A DNA stretch of 64,000 bases from Nocardiopsis_B sediminis (GCF_042650565.1 NZ_JBHSBH010000004.1:372001-436000); one strand, 5' to 3'. Positions 1 through 8,566 are shown, counted from the first letter of the stretch. Translations and numbers: made by a program. The notes: generated by a model not told the origin, from the letters alone.

Positions 1-299
1 TGATCGACCGCGAGCTCGACGCGGGGTTCGACCCCGGCGCCTTCGACCACGTGGCCCTATGGGACCCCGAGGCCGAGTGGATGGAGATGCGGCTGCGCGC
101 CCGGGCGCCCATGCGGGTCCGGGTGGGCGCCCTGGACCTGACGGTCGGCCTGGCCGCGGGAGAGGACGTGCGCACCGAGATCTCGGCGAAGTTCCGCCGC
201 ACGGGCGTGGCCGACGAGCTCGACCGCGCCGGGCTGGCCCTGGAACACTGGTGGACCGACCCGGACGGGGACTTCGCTCTGCTGGTCGCCCGCGCGTGA
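1..299 (+). CDS. egtD: L-histidine N-alpha-methyltransferase, C-terminal part
   Basis: This is the 3' end of a gene cut by the window edge; the reading frame is open from base 3 to the TGA at 297-299. The translated tail contains VALWDPEAEWMEMRLRA and ends in LEHWWTDPDGDFALLVARA. That matches the C-terminus of EgtD, the SAM-dependent enzyme that trimethylates histidine to hercynine, the first step of ergothioneine synthesis in actinobacteria. The conserved histidine-binding glutamate is expected in the DLTVGLAAGEDVRTEISAKF stretch just before the end. The catalytic and SAM-binding N-terminus lies outside the window, so neither the start nor the rest of the egt operon can be judged. A hairpin terminator follows directly. 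Confidence 0.82.
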   Translation, partial: IDRELDAGFDPGAFDHVALWDPEAEWMEMRLRARAPMRVRVGALDLTVGLAAGEDVRTEISAKFRRTGVADELDRAGLALEHWWTDPDGDFALLVARA

Positions 300-321
300 G
301 GGCGTGACCAGAGAAGACGCC

Positions 322-351
322 GGATGCACCCGCCGCCCGGCGGGTGCATCC
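322..351 (+). terminator. Terminator after egtD
   Basis: A perfect 13-bp inverted repeat (322-334 and 339-351) with a 4-base loop lies 22 bases after the egtD stop. There is no clear U-tract. Strong stems without U-tracts are common terminators in high-GC actinobacteria. It also argues against an upstream ATG (344) as the dapB start, since that ATG would sit inside the stem. Confidence 0.75.
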
Positions 352-376
352 GCCGCGGCGCACGCACTCCGGTACG

Positions 377-1129
377 GTGAACCCCGTGATCAAGGTAGGA
401 GTGTTCGGCGCCCACGGGCGCATGGGGTCCGAAGTCGTCGCGGCGGTCCAGGGGGCGGCCGACACCGAGTACGTGGCGGGGGTCGATAGCGGCGACGACC
501 GCGAGGCGGTCCGCGGCGCAGATGTCGTGGTCGACTTCACCCACCCCGACGCCGTCATGGACAACCTGCGCTGGCTGATCGAGCAGGGCATCCACGCCGT
601 CGTCGGCACCACCGGGTTCGACGACGCCAAGCTCGCCGAGCTGCGCGGGCTGCTGGACGCCCACCCCGGCGCCAAGGTGCTGCTCGCGCCGAACTTCGGC
701 ATCGCCGCGGTGCTCATGATGCACTTCGCGAAGCTCGCCGCGCCCTACTTCGAGTCCACCGAGATCATCGAGCTGCACCACCCGAACAAGGCCGACGCCC
801 CCAGCGGAACGGCGACCCGCACCGCCGAGCTGGTCGCCGCGGCCCGGCGCGACGCCGGCGCGGCGGCGATGCCCGACGCCACCACCGCCGAGGTCCCGGG
901 GGCGCGCGGCGCCGACATCGACGGCGTGCGCGTCCACGCGCTGCGCATCACCGGCATGATCGCCCACCAGGAGATCGTCTTCGGCACGCACGGCGAGACC
1001 CTGACCATCCGCCACGACTCCATGAACCGGGCATCGTTCATGCCCGGGGTGCTGCTGGGCGTGCGCGAGGTCGCCGGCCTGCCCGACCCGCTCACCATCG
1101 GCCTGGAGCCCCTGCTCGGCCTGGAGTAG
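377..1129 (+). CDS. dapB: 4-hydroxy-tetrahydrodipicolinate reductase
   Basis: DapB reduces the DapA product with NAD(P)H in diaminopimelate/lysine synthesis and acts in the cytoplasm. The N-terminal Rossmann motif VGVFGAHGRMG is followed by a mid-protein GTTGF. The family signature ELHHPNKADAPSGTA contains the catalytic His and Lys. Length is about 250 residues, normal for the family. The start is one of two in-frame GTG codons (377 or 386); 377 is given because it leaves a short VNP leader before IKVGVFG. The ATG at 344 falls in a terminator stem and is rejected. DapA, the preceding enzyme, is encoded 10.9 kb downstream, with urease, glycerol and menaquinone genes in between. Confidence 0.93.
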   Translation: MNPVIKVGVFGAHGRMGSEVVAAVQGAADTEYVAGVDSGDDREAVRGADVVVDFTHPDAVMDNLRWLIEQGIHAVVGTTGFDDAKLAELRGLLDAHPGAKVLLAPNFGIAAVLMMHFAKLAAPYFESTEIIELHHPNKADAPSGTATRTAELVAAARRDAGAAAMPDATTAEVPGARGADIDGVRVHALRITGMIAHQEIVFGTHGETLTIRHDSMNRASFMPGVLLGVREVAGLPDPLTIGLEPLLGLE

Positions 1130-1151
1130 CCGACGGCTCCAGCGAGCTCTT

Positions 1152-1178
1152 TTAACCCGGACGTAACACTCCGGAAAC
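1152..1178 (+). promoter_or_regulatory. GlnR-like nitrogen-control box upstream of urease
   Basis: GTAAC (1163-1167), six bases, then GAAAC (1174-1178) exactly fits the a-b half-site pair reported for the actinobacterial nitrogen regulator GlnR (gTnAc-n6-GaAAc). A third, weaker half-site TTAAC lies one 11-bp turn upstream at 1152-1156. The box is 62-88 bases before the ureAB start. GlnR control of urease genes is known in Streptomyces coelicolor; its action here is inferred from the site alone. Confidence 0.6.
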
Positions 1179-1239
1179 GGTGCTTCCGCGAGATCGGCCA
1201 GCATGGCCTGACCGGCGTTGTCACGTGGTGGGAGGAAAG

Positions 1240-1929
1240 TTGTTCCTGACTCCGGCCGATACCGAGAAGCTGCTGCTCAGCGTGGCCGGGATGGTGGCGC
1301 GGGACCGTCTCGAACGCGGTGTGCTGCTCAACCATCCGGAGTCCGTCGCCCTGCTGTCCTGCTGGGCCATGGAGCGCGCCCGCGAGGGCGCCACCGTCGA
1401 GCAGCTGATGGCCGAGGGCGTGCACGTGCTCACCGCCGAGCAGGTCATGGCGGGCGTCCCCGAGATGATCCCCGATCTCCAGGTCGAGGCGACCTTCCCC
1501 GACGGCCGCAAGCTCATCCCGCTCAGCCACCCCATCCGGCCCGGAGCCGCCGACGACCCCGTCGACGCCCCGGGAGCGGCCGCCGCCGAACCGCCGGGCG
1601 CCCTGCGCGTGCGCGAGGGCGTCATCGAGCTGAACGCCGGCCGCGAGAAGCGCACCGTCATCGTCCGCAACGACGGCGACCGGCCCGTGCAGATCGGATC
1701 GCACATCCACCTCGCCGACACCAACCGCGCCCTCGTCTTCTTCGCCGAGGACGACCCCGGCGAGACCCCCGACCGCACCCTGGTCGACGGCTTCCGGCTG
1801 GACATCCCCGCCGGGACCTCCCTGCGCTTCCAGCCCAACGACGTCAAGCGCGTGACCGCCGTGGCCCTGGCCGGGCGCCGCGTGGTGCCCGGTCTCCAGA
1901 TCCGCCACGAGGCGGTGTCCGGTGAGTGA
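1240..1929 (+). CDS. ureAB: Urease gamma/beta fusion subunit
   Basis: This encodes a single 230-residue chain made of urease gamma (about residues 1-100, LFLTPADTEKLLLSVAG to LIPLSHPIRP) joined by an Ala/Pro linker (about 101-122) to urease beta (about 123-230, including VREGVIELNAG and RPVQIGSHIHLADTN). Together with UreC it builds the nickel urease that splits urea into ammonia and carbamate. The TTG at 1240 is chosen because GGAGG at 1231-1235 is ideally spaced and the family sequence begins there. GTG at 1225 is the alternative. Many bacteria encode gamma and beta separately; fused forms are known in some actinobacteria and, in a different arrangement, in Helicobacter. It overlaps ureC by 8 bases, so the two are translationally coupled. 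Confidence 0.93.
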   Translation: MFLTPADTEKLLLSVAGMVARDRLERGVLLNHPESVALLSCWAMERAREGATVEQLMAEGVHVLTAEQVMAGVPEMIPDLQVEATFPDGRKLIPLSHPIRPGAADDPVDAPGAAAAEPPGALRVREGVIELNAGREKRTVIVRNDGDRPVQIGSHIHLADTNRALVFFAEDDPGETPDRTLVDGFRLDIPAGTSLRFQPNDVKRVTAVALAGRRVVPGLQIRHEAVSGE

Positions 1930-3640
1930 GCTCTCCCGCGGCGACTACGCCGCCCTCTACGGCCCCACCACCGGCGACCAGGTGCGCCTGGGCGACACCG
2001 ACCTGTGGATCGAGGTCGAGCACGACCACTGCGCGGGCGGCGACGAAACCGTCTTCGGCGGCGGCAAGTCCATCCGCGAGTCCATGCTGCAATCGACCCT
2101 GACCCGGGCCGAGGGCGCGCTCGACCTGGTCATCACCAACGTCGTGGTGCTCGACCACTGGGGCATCGTGCGCGCCGACGTCGGGGTGCGCGAGGGCCGC
2201 ATCGTCGCCGTCGGCAAGGCCGGCAACCCCGACATCCAGGACGGCGTGCACCCCGGGCTGGTCATCGGCCCCGCGACCGAGGTCCTGGCCGGCGAGGGCC
2301 GCATCCTCACCGCGGGCGCGGTCGACACCCACGTGCACCTGCTCAACACCGACGCCCTGCACGAGGCGCTGGCCACCGGCACCACCACCGTCGCGGGCGG
2401 CGGCACCGGGCCGGCCGAGGGCACCAAGGCCACCACCGTCACCCCCGGCCCGTGGAACCTCGCGATGGTCCACCGCGCCCTCGACGAGGTGCCGGTCAAC
2501 CTGCTGCTGCTGGGCAAGGGCAACACGGTGGGCGCCGCCGCCCTCGCCGAGCAGGCGCTCGCGGGCGCCGCCGGGTACAAGGTCCACGAGGACTGGGGGT
2601 CCACGCCCGCCGCCATCGACGCCGCCCTGCGCGCCGCCGGGGAGTACGGCCTCCAGGTGGCCCTGCACGCCGACAGCCTCAACGAGGCCGGCTACGTCCA
2701 GGACACCATCTCCGCCATCGGCGGCCGCGGCATCCACGTGTTCCACTCCGAAGGCGCGGGCGGCGGGCACGCCCCCGATGTCATCGTGCTCGCCGGCCAG
2801 CGCAACGTGCTCCCGGCGTCCACCAACCCCACCCTGCCCTTCACCGTCAACACCGTGGCCGAGCACCACGACATGCTGATGGTCTGCCACCACCTCAACC
2901 CCGACGTCGAGGCCGACGTGCAGTTCGCGGACTCCCGCATCCGCGACACCACCATGGCGGCCGAGGACATCCTCCAGGACATGGGCGCCATGTCCATCAC
3001 GTCCTCCGACGCCGAGGCCATGGGCCGCATCGGCGAGGTGATCTGCCGTACCTGGCAGGTCGCCCACGTCATGAAGGCCCGCCACGGCGTCCATTCCCAG
3101 CTGCCGGCCGACAACGAGCGGGCCCGGCGCTACGTCGCCAAGTACACGATCTGCCCCGCGGTCGCGCACGGCATCGACCACGAGGTCGGGTCGGTCGAAC
3201 CCGGCAAACTCGCCGACCTGGTGCTGTGGGACCGCGCGTTCTTCGGCATCCGCCCCGCCGCCGTGGTCAAGGGCGGAGCCATCGTCCACGCCCCTCAGGG
3301 CGACCCCAACGCCGCCATCCCCACCGCCCAGCCCATGCTGCTGCGCCGCGGCCTGGCCGCCACCACCGCCAACGCCCCGCACCTGTCGGTGAGCTTCGTC
3401 GCCCAGGCGGCCCTCGACGACGGCCTGGCCGGCCGGCTGGGGCTGCGCCGCCGGCTGGCGGCGGTGCGCGATACCCGCGGGGTGCGCAAGGAGCACCTGC
3501 CCAACAACACCGCGCTGCCCGACATCTCCGTCGACCCCGAGACGTTCCGGGTGACCATCGACGGCTACGAGGTCGACCCCCACGGGGCCGACCACCCCGT
3601 GGCCGAGCTGCCGCTCACCCAGCGGTACACGATGTTCTGA
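1922..3640 (+). CDS. ureC: Urease alpha (catalytic) subunit
   Basis: UreC carries the dinuclear nickel site of urease. At 572 residues it has full family length. The metal and catalytic residues are all visible: DTHVH (His137, His139), the carbamylated lysine in GYKVHEDWG (Lys220, His222), His249 in ALHADSLNE, His275 in IHVFHSEGAGGGHAPD, the flap Cys322-His323 in MVCHH, and Asp363 in SSDAEAMGR. It should therefore be active. Around residues 139-150 the sequence (HLLNTDALHEALATGTTT) departs from the more usual HxHYI-type stretch, so this is a divergent UreC lineage. It starts at GTG 1922 inside the end of ureAB and is followed by ureF after 17 bases. Confidence 0.96.
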   Translation: MSELSRGDYAALYGPTTGDQVRLGDTDLWIEVEHDHCAGGDETVFGGGKSIRESMLQSTLTRAEGALDLVITNVVVLDHWGIVRADVGVREGRIVAVGKAGNPDIQDGVHPGLVIGPATEVLAGEGRILTAGAVDTHVHLLNTDALHEALATGTTTVAGGGTGPAEGTKATTVTPGPWNLAMVHRALDEVPVNLLLLGKGNTVGAAALAEQALAGAAGYKVHEDWGSTPAAIDAALRAAGEYGLQVALHADSLNEAGYVQDTISAIGGRGIHVFHSEGAGGGHAPDVIVLAGQRNVLPASTNPTLPFTVNTVAEHHDMLMVCHHLNPDVEADVQFADSRIRDTTMAAEDILQDMGAMSITSSDAEAMGRIGEVICRTWQVAHVMKARHGVHSQLPADNERARRYVAKYTICPAVAHGIDHEVGSVEPGKLADLVLWDRAFFGIRPAAVVKGGAIVHAPQGDPNAAIPTAQPMLLRRGLAATTANAPHLSVSFVAQAALDDGLAGRLGLRRRLAAVRDTRGVRKEHLPNNTALPDISVDPETFRVTIDGYEVDPHGADHPVAELPLTQRYTMF

Positions 3641-3657
3641 CCGGCCCGGGACCGCCG

Positions 3658-4413
3658 ATGACGACGACAGGAAACGGGCAGGACCACCGGGCCCGCGACG
3701 CGGCGGCGATCGCCGGAGAGGGAACCGGCGGCACCGGCGCGCTGGGCGCGCTGCTGCTGGCCGATGCGCGGCTGCCCACCGGGGGGCACGCCCACTCCGC
3801 GACGCTGGAGGGCGCCATGGCGGCGGGGCTCACCGCCGGCCTGGTGCCCGCCTACATCCGCGCGCGGCTGCGGACCGTGGCCCTGACCGAGGCCGCCGCG
3901 GCGGTGCTGGCGCTGCGCCACGCCGCGGCGCCCGCACCCGACTACGCGCCCGTGCAGTCCGCGCTGGCCGCCCGCACCCCGAGCCCCGCCCTGCGCGACG
4001 CCTCGGCCCGGCTGGGCCGCGGCCCGACGCGCCTCGCCCGCCGGATCGCCCCCGCCCACCCGGCCGTCACCGCCCTGGACACCGCGTCCGCCGCCACACC
4101 GGGCCTGCGCCCCCTGCGGCCCGTGGTCCTGGGCGCGCTGGCCGCCGTGTTCGGCATGGGCCCCGAGGCGACCGCGCGCGCCGCGCTCTACGACGACGCC
4201 CAGACCGTGACCGCCGCCGCCCTCAAACTCGACCCCGGCGACCCGCTCACCGCCGTCCGGTGGCTGCTCGACGCCGCCCCGGACATCGAGGAGGGCGTGC
4301 GGTGCGCCGCCGCGGTCCGGTCACCCCGGGACATCCCCGCACGCTCCGCCCCGCTCATCGACCAGTGGGCGGGCGAGCACGCCGACGCCACAAGGAGGCT
4401 CTTCGTTGCCTGA
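3658..4413 (+). CDS. ureF: Urease accessory protein UreF
   Basis: UreF is a maturation factor that forms the UreD-UreF-UreG complex on apo-urease and gates nickel insertion. The recognisable core is LLLADARLPTGGHAHSATLEGA near residues 36-56. The rest is Ala-rich and helical, as in the all-helical UreF family, and the length of 251 residues is normal. ATG 3658 begins MTTTGNG; the first 30 residues look disordered. The final codons overlap the TTG start of ureG by 8 bases, so the two are probably coupled. Sequence conservation outside the core is low, which is usual for UreF. Confidence 0.88.
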   Translation: MTTTGNGQDHRARDAAAIAGEGTGGTGALGALLLADARLPTGGHAHSATLEGAMAAGLTAGLVPAYIRARLRTVALTEAAAAVLALRHAAAPAPDYAPVQSALAARTPSPALRDASARLGRGPTRLARRIAPAHPAVTALDTASAATPGLRPLRPVVLGALAAVFGMGPEATARAALYDDAQTVTAAALKLDPGDPLTAVRWLLDAAPDIEEGVRCAAAVRSPRDIPARSAPLIDQWAGEHADATRRLFVA

Positions 4414-5152
4414 CACCCCCGCCCCCGAGAACGCCGCCCCCGCCGCGCCGCGCCGCACCCTGCGCCTGGGGGTGGCCGGCCCGGTCGGCACCGGTAAGAG
4501 CTCGCTCATCGCCACGCTGTGCCGGGAGCTCTCCGCCGACCTGGCCATGGCCGTCGTCACCAACGACATCTACACCGACGAGGACGCCCGCTTCCTGCGC
4601 TCGGCGGGGGTCCTGGACGCCGACCGCATCCGCGCCGTCGAGACCGGCGCCTGCCCGCACACCGCGATCCGCGACGACATCACCGCCAACCTCGACGCCG
4701 TCGAGGACCTGGAGGCGGAGTTCGCCCCGCTCGACATCGTGCTGGTCGAGAGCGGCGGCGACAACCTCACCGCCACCTTCAGCCCCTCGCTCATCGACGC
4801 CCAGATCTTCTGCCTGGACGTCGCGGGCGGCGGCGACGTCGCCCGCAAGGGCGGCCCGGGGATCGGCCGCGCCGACGTGCTCGTGGTGAACAAGGCCGAC
4901 CTCGCCCCCTACGTCGGCGTGGACGTCGGACAGATGGTCGCCGACGCCGAGAAGGCCCGCGACGGGCGCCCCGTCCTGGCGGTGGCGCGCGACGACGCCG
5001 CCTCGGTGGCCCGCCTGTCCGACTGGGTCCGCGACGTGCTCGACGAGCACCGCGCGGGCACGCACGTCCCGCAGGACCCCGGCCCCATGGCCCCGCACGG
5101 CCACGGCCCCGGCGACGCCGGGCACGGCCACGGGCACGGCCACGGGCACTGA
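4406..5152 (+). CDS. ureG: Urease accessory GTPase UreG with C-terminal His-rich tail
   Basis: UreG is the SIMIBI-class GTPase that hydrolyses GTP to drive nickel delivery. It shows the P-loop GPVGTGKSS (about residues 31-39), the nickel-binding Cys-Pro-His in ETGACPHTAIRDD, VESGGDNLTATFSP and the NKAD base-recognition motif. After about residue 225 there is a tail with seven His-Gly pairs (HGHGPG, then GHGHGHGHGH), a probable metal reservoir. His-rich segments in UreG are more often described at the N-terminus. Because this operon has no ureE (the usual nickel metallochaperone), the tail may replace it; that is inference. Start is TTG 4406. Its stop overlaps the ureD start (TGATG). Confidence 0.94.
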   Translation: MPDTPAPENAAPAAPRRTLRLGVAGPVGTGKSSLIATLCRELSADLAMAVVTNDIYTDEDARFLRSAGVLDADRIRAVETGACPHTAIRDDITANLDAVEDLEAEFAPLDIVLVESGGDNLTATFSPSLIDAQIFCLDVAGGGDVARKGGPGIGRADVLVVNKADLAPYVGVDVGQMVADAEKARDGRPVLAVARDDAASVARLSDWVRDVLDEHRAGTHVPQDPGPMAPHGHGPGDAGHGHGHGHGH

Positions 5153-5973
5153 TGGGATCCGCCATCGCCGACGCGGGCACGGCGGCGGCCGGGCCCGGCG
5201 TCGCGCCGTCCGGGCGGCCCCCGGCTGCGGCCGCCCGCGTCCGGCCGGGGCTTGTTCCCGCCGTCCCCGCGGTCGTGGCCGTCCGCCGCTCCGGGGGGCG
5301 CACCCACCCGCGGCGGCTGGAGACCGGCACGTTCCTGCGCCCCCGCGTGATGCGCCGCCCCGGCACCGCCCTGCGGGTCGCGCTGGCCGCCGTGCGGGCC
5401 TCGTTGTGCGCCGGCGACGACCTGGAGCTGCACGTCGACGTCGGCCCCGGAGCGGAACTGGAGCTGGTCGACCCCAACGGCACGGTGGCCTACAACGCCC
5501 GGGGCGGGCAGGCCGCCTGGCGGGCGCGCATCCGCCTGGCCGAAGGCGCCCGCATGACCTGGAGCGAGCCGTCGTTCATCGTCGCCGACGGCGCCGACGT
5601 GCTGCGCAGTATCGACGTCGACCTCGCGCCCGGCGCGGAACTGCTGTGGCGCGAGACGCTGGTGCTGGGCCGCAGCGGCGAGCGCGGCGGGGCGCTGCGC
5701 TCGCGCACCGATGTGCGGCTGGCCGGCCGCGAGCTCTACGCCGAGGACCTGGACCTCCGTTCGCCTGAAACGCGGGAACTCCCCGGGGTGATCGGTCCGG
5801 CCCGCGTCATCGGCCAGGTCGCCGCCTTCGGGCGGACCCCCGGCGGCCCCCACGGCCCGGCCCGGATGGACCTCGCCGGCCCGGGTGCCCTATGGCGGTC
5901 GGTGGCCGCCCGGACCTACCGTGCCGACGCCGAACTGGACCCGGTCTGGCACGCCTGGGGCGGCGGCCGGTAG
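5152..5973 (+). CDS. ureD: Urease accessory protein UreD (UreH)
   Basis: UreD is the scaffold that binds apo-urease and carries nickel from UreG through a tunnel to the active site. Supporting stretches include RVALAAVRASLCAGDDLELHVDVGPGAELELVD, GGQAAWRARIRLAEGARMTW and a late ELLWRETLVLGRSGERGG, typical of UreD beta-sheet repeats (all quoted pieces are within about residues 60-190). It has 273 residues including an unusual Ala/Pro-rich first 45. It is the last gene of the operon and starts on the TGATG overlap with ureG. A strong hairpin follows 23 bases later. No ureE is found before or after the operon in this window. Confidence 0.85.
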   Translation: MGSAIADAGTAAAGPGVAPSGRPPAAAARVRPGLVPAVPAVVAVRRSGGRTHPRRLETGTFLRPRVMRRPGTALRVALAAVRASLCAGDDLELHVDVGPGAELELVDPNGTVAYNARGGQAAWRARIRLAEGARMTWSEPSFIVADGADVLRSIDVDLAPGAELLWRETLVLGRSGERGGALRSRTDVRLAGRELYAEDLDLRSPETRELPGVIGPARVIGQVAAFGRTPGGPHGPARMDLAGPGALWRSVAARTYRADAELDPVWHAWGGGR

Positions 5974-5996
5974 GCCGATCCCTGCGGGAACAGCGG

Positions 5997-6031
5997 AGCG
6001 GCGGGGGCCGCACGCCGCGGCCCCCGCCGCT
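5997..6031. terminator. Bidirectional terminator between ureD and glpF
   Basis: A perfect 15-bp stem (5997-6011 and 6017-6031) with a 5-base loop lies between the convergent ureD and glpF stops and can serve both strands. Confidence 0.8.
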
Positions 6032-6053
6032 CACGGAGGAACGTCCCTCCGGG

Positions 6054-6818
6054 CTACCCGCCGAACCCGAGGAGCCCGAACACCTGCGCGGCCAGAACGC
6101 CGCCCACGATCGGGCCGACCACCGGCACCCAGGAGTAGGACCAGTCGGAGCCGCCCTTCCCGGGGATCGGCAGCACCAGGTGCGCCAGCCGCGGGCCCAG
6201 GTCGCGGGCGGGGTTGATGGCGTAGCCGGTCGGGCCGCCCAGGGACAGGCCGATGGCCGTCACCAGCAGGCCGACCAGCAGCGGCGCGAACCCGGTACCG
6301 AACAGCGCGGCCAGGTTGGCGTCGCCCTCACCGATCGGGTTCATGTTGGCGTTGATGCCGAGGATGCCGAAGACCAGCAGGAAGGTGCCGATGACCTCGG
6401 TGAGCAGGTTCGCCGGGATGCTGCGCACGGCCGGGATCGTGCTGAAGACGCCCAGCTTGGTCTCCGCATCCTCCGTCTCGCCCCAGTGCGGTAGGTAGGC
6501 GAGGTAGACCAGCACCGCACCGGTGAAGGCCCCGGCCATCTGGGCGGCGATGTAGCCGGGGACGAGCGCGAGCTCGAAGTCGCCGGTCGAGGCCAGCGCC
6601 AGCGTGACGGCGGGGTTCAGGTGCGCGCCGCTGTACTGGCCGGTGACGTAGACGGCCATCGCGACGGCCATGCCCCAGCCGAGCGTGATGACGATCCATC
6701 CGCCGTTGTTGGCCTTGGACTTCGCGAGGGTGACGCCGGCGACCACGCCGCCGCCGAGGAGGATGAGGATCGCGGTGCCGACGAATTCGGCCAGGTATTC
6801 CATGGGGGCCTCCGCCAT
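6054..6818 (-). CDS. glpF: Glycerol uptake facilitator (aquaglyceroporin)
   Basis: This is an MIP-family membrane channel that lets glycerol diffuse into the cell. It carries both half-helix signatures, HLNPAVT (NPA at 68-70) and INPARDLGPR (202-206). The aspartate after the second NPAR is the mark of glycerol-conducting channels as opposed to water-only aquaporins. Six hydrophobic helices fit the 254-residue length. The start is ATG at 6818; an internal Met six codons in is also possible. It follows glpK after 166 bases on the same strand and is likely co-transcribed, so phosphorylation by GlpK traps the glycerol that enters. Confidence 0.93.
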   Translation of the reverse strand: MAEAPMEYLAEFVGTAILILLGGGVVAGVTLAKSKANNGGWIVITLGWGMAVAMAVYVTGQYSGAHLNPAVTLALASTGDFELALVPGYIAAQMAGAFTGAVLVYLAYLPHWGETEDAETKLGVFSTIPAVRSIPANLLTEVIGTFLLVFGILGINANMNPIGEGDANLAALFGTGFAPLLVGLLVTAIGLSLGGPTGYAINPARDLGPRLAHLVLPIPGKGGSDWSYSWVPVVGPIVGGVLAAQVFGLLGFGG

Positions 6819-6984
6819 GAGGGGTGGGGCCGGGACGCGGGGTCCCGGATGGGCGTGCGGTCGCTGCGGGGTCAGGCGGGGAAGGGACGGCGGCCCGGGC
6901 CGCGAGCGGCGGTCCCGGGCCGCGGAACGGGGCCGGACGGGCGCCTGCCGGCGCCCGCCGGACCGGCGGGGGAGGCGCCGCCCG

Positions 6985-8478
6985 TCAGGCCGGGCGCTCG
7001 ACCCAGCCGAGGGTGCGCTCCACCGCCTTCTGCCAGTTGTGGTACTCGCGATCGCGCACCGCGGGCTCCATCTTGGGCGCCCACTCGGCGGCCTTGTGCC
7101 AGTTGGCGCGCAGGCTGTCGATGTCGGGCCAGTAGCCCACCGCGAGCCCGGCCGCGTAGGCGGCGCCCAGGCAGGTGGTCTCGGCGACCATGGGCCGCAC
7201 CACCTCGACGTCGAGCACGTCGGCGAGGATCTGCATGAGCAGGTTGTCGGCGGTCATGCCGCCGTCGACGCGCAGGCTGGCCAGATCCACCCCGGAGTCC
7301 TGGCGCATCGCGTCGACGACCTCGCGGGTCTGCCAGGCGCTGGCCTCCAGCACGGCGCGGGCGATGTGGCCCTTGGTGACGTAGCCGGTCAGCCCGGTGA
7401 TGACGCCGCGCGCGTCGCTGCGCCAGTGCGGGGCGAAGAGCCCCGAGAAGGCGGGAACGATGTAGCAGCCGCCGTTGTCGTCGACGGTGCGGGCGAGGGT
7501 CTCGATCTCGGCGGCGCTGGAGATCAGCCCGAGGTTGTCGCGGATCCACTGGACCAGCGAGCCCGTGACGGCGATCGAGCCCTCCAGGGCGTAGACGGCG
7601 GGCTGGTCGCCGATCTTGTAGCCCAGGGTGGTGAGCAGGCCGTTGGACGACATCACGGGTTCGGTGCCGGTGTTGAGCACCAGGAACGTCCCGGTGCCGT
7701 AGGTGCCCTTGACGTCGCCGGGGGAGAAGCAGGTCTGGCCGAACAGCGCGGCGTGCTGGTCGCCGAGCGCCGAGGCGACCGGGACGCCGGCCAGGAACCC
7801 CTGCGCCTCGCCGTAGACCTCGGCGGAGGAGGTGATCTCGGGCAGGATGCCCGCGGGGATGCCCATGGCGTCGAGGATGAACGGGTCCCAGTCGAGGGTG
7901 CGCAGGTTCATCAGCATGGTGCGGCTGGCGTTGGTGACGTCGGTGACGTGGCGGCCCGTCAGCTTCCAGATGAGCCAGGTGTCCATGGTGCCGAACAGCA
8001 CCTCGCCGCGCTCCGCGCGCTCGCGCAGGCCGGGGACCTCGTCCAGCAGCCAGCGCAGCTTGGGGCCGGAGAAGTAGGTGGCGAGCGGGAGGCCGCAGCG
8101 TTCGCGGAACCGCTCCTGGCCGACGACCCCGGCCAGCTCGTGGATCAGGTCGTCGGTTCTGGTGTCCTGCCACACGATCGCGTTGTGCACGGGCTCGCCG
8201 GTGGCGCGGTCCCACACCAGGGTGGTCTCGCGCTGGTTGGTGATGCCCACGGCGGCGAGCCGGTCGGGGGTCAGGGAGCCCTTCTCCAGCGCCTCGGCGA
8301 CCACCGCCTCGACGTTGCGCCAGATTTCGGCGGCGTCATGTTCGACCCAGCCCGGCTTGGGGAAGATCTGCCGGTGTTCGCGCTGTCCCACGGAGACGAT
8401 GCGGCCGTCGTGGTCGAAGACGATGCAGCGGCTGGACGTGGTGCCCTGGTCGATCGCTGCGATGTACTGCTTGGTCAT
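6985..8478 (-). CDS. glpK: Glycerol kinase
   Basis: GlpK phosphorylates glycerol to sn-glycerol 3-phosphate with ATP in the cytoplasm. It is a FGGY-family kinase of 497 residues, the usual size. Near the N-terminus AAIDQGTTSSRCIVFD is the phosphate-binding loop. WVEHDAAEIW, the mid-protein VWQDTR substrate loop and the C-terminal RVDGGMTADNLLMQILAD adenosine motif are all present. Start ATG 8478 is preceded by GGAGG about 11 bases upstream; a longer open frame to 8556 has no support. Gene order in the direction of transcription is regulator, glpK, glpF, unlike the Streptomyces gyl order where the facilitator comes first. No glpD is nearby. Confidence 0.96.
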   Translation of the reverse strand: MTKQYIAAIDQGTTSSRCIVFDHDGRIVSVGQREHRQIFPKPGWVEHDAAEIWRNVEAVVAEALEKGSLTPDRLAAVGITNQRETTLVWDRATGEPVHNAIVWQDTRTDDLIHELAGVVGQERFRERCGLPLATYFSGPKLRWLLDEVPGLRERAERGEVLFGTMDTWLIWKLTGRHVTDVTNASRTMLMNLRTLDWDPFILDAMGIPAGILPEITSSAEVYGEAQGFLAGVPVASALGDQHAALFGQTCFSPGDVKGTYGTGTFLVLNTGTEPVMSSNGLLTTLGYKIGDQPAVYALEGSIAVTGSLVQWIRDNLGLISSAAEIETLARTVDDNGGCYIVPAFSGLFAPHWRSDARGVITGLTGYVTKGHIARAVLEASAWQTREVVDAMRQDSGVDLASLRVDGGMTADNLLMQILADVLDVEVVRPMVAETTCLGAAYAAGLAVGYWPDIDSLRANWHKAAEWAPKMEPAVRDREYHNWQKAVERTLGWVERPA

Positions 8479-8547
8479 CCGATAACTCGCCTCCGGCGGA
8501 AGGGACGTGGGGATGGCGTGCGGCCGGGTCCCGGAACTGGGCTCACG

Positions 8548-8557
8548 AATGCGCATT
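8548..8557. repeat. 10-bp palindrome in the glpK leader
   Basis: AATGCGCATT is a perfect palindrome 70 bases upstream of the glpK start and just downstream of the proposed transcription start. It could be a secondary operator or chance; no copy was seen at the regulator gene. Confidence 0.3.
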
Positions 8558-8566
8558 TCGCATGGT

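Noticed and set aside
344..376. ATG 344 as the dapB start
   Set aside because: It lies inside the right arm of the egtD terminator and adds non-conserved residues.
2005..3657. Open frame continuing through ureC into ureF as one long protein
   Set aside because: The part over ureC is Arg/Gly/Pro-rich without family features; ureF begins at ATG 3658.
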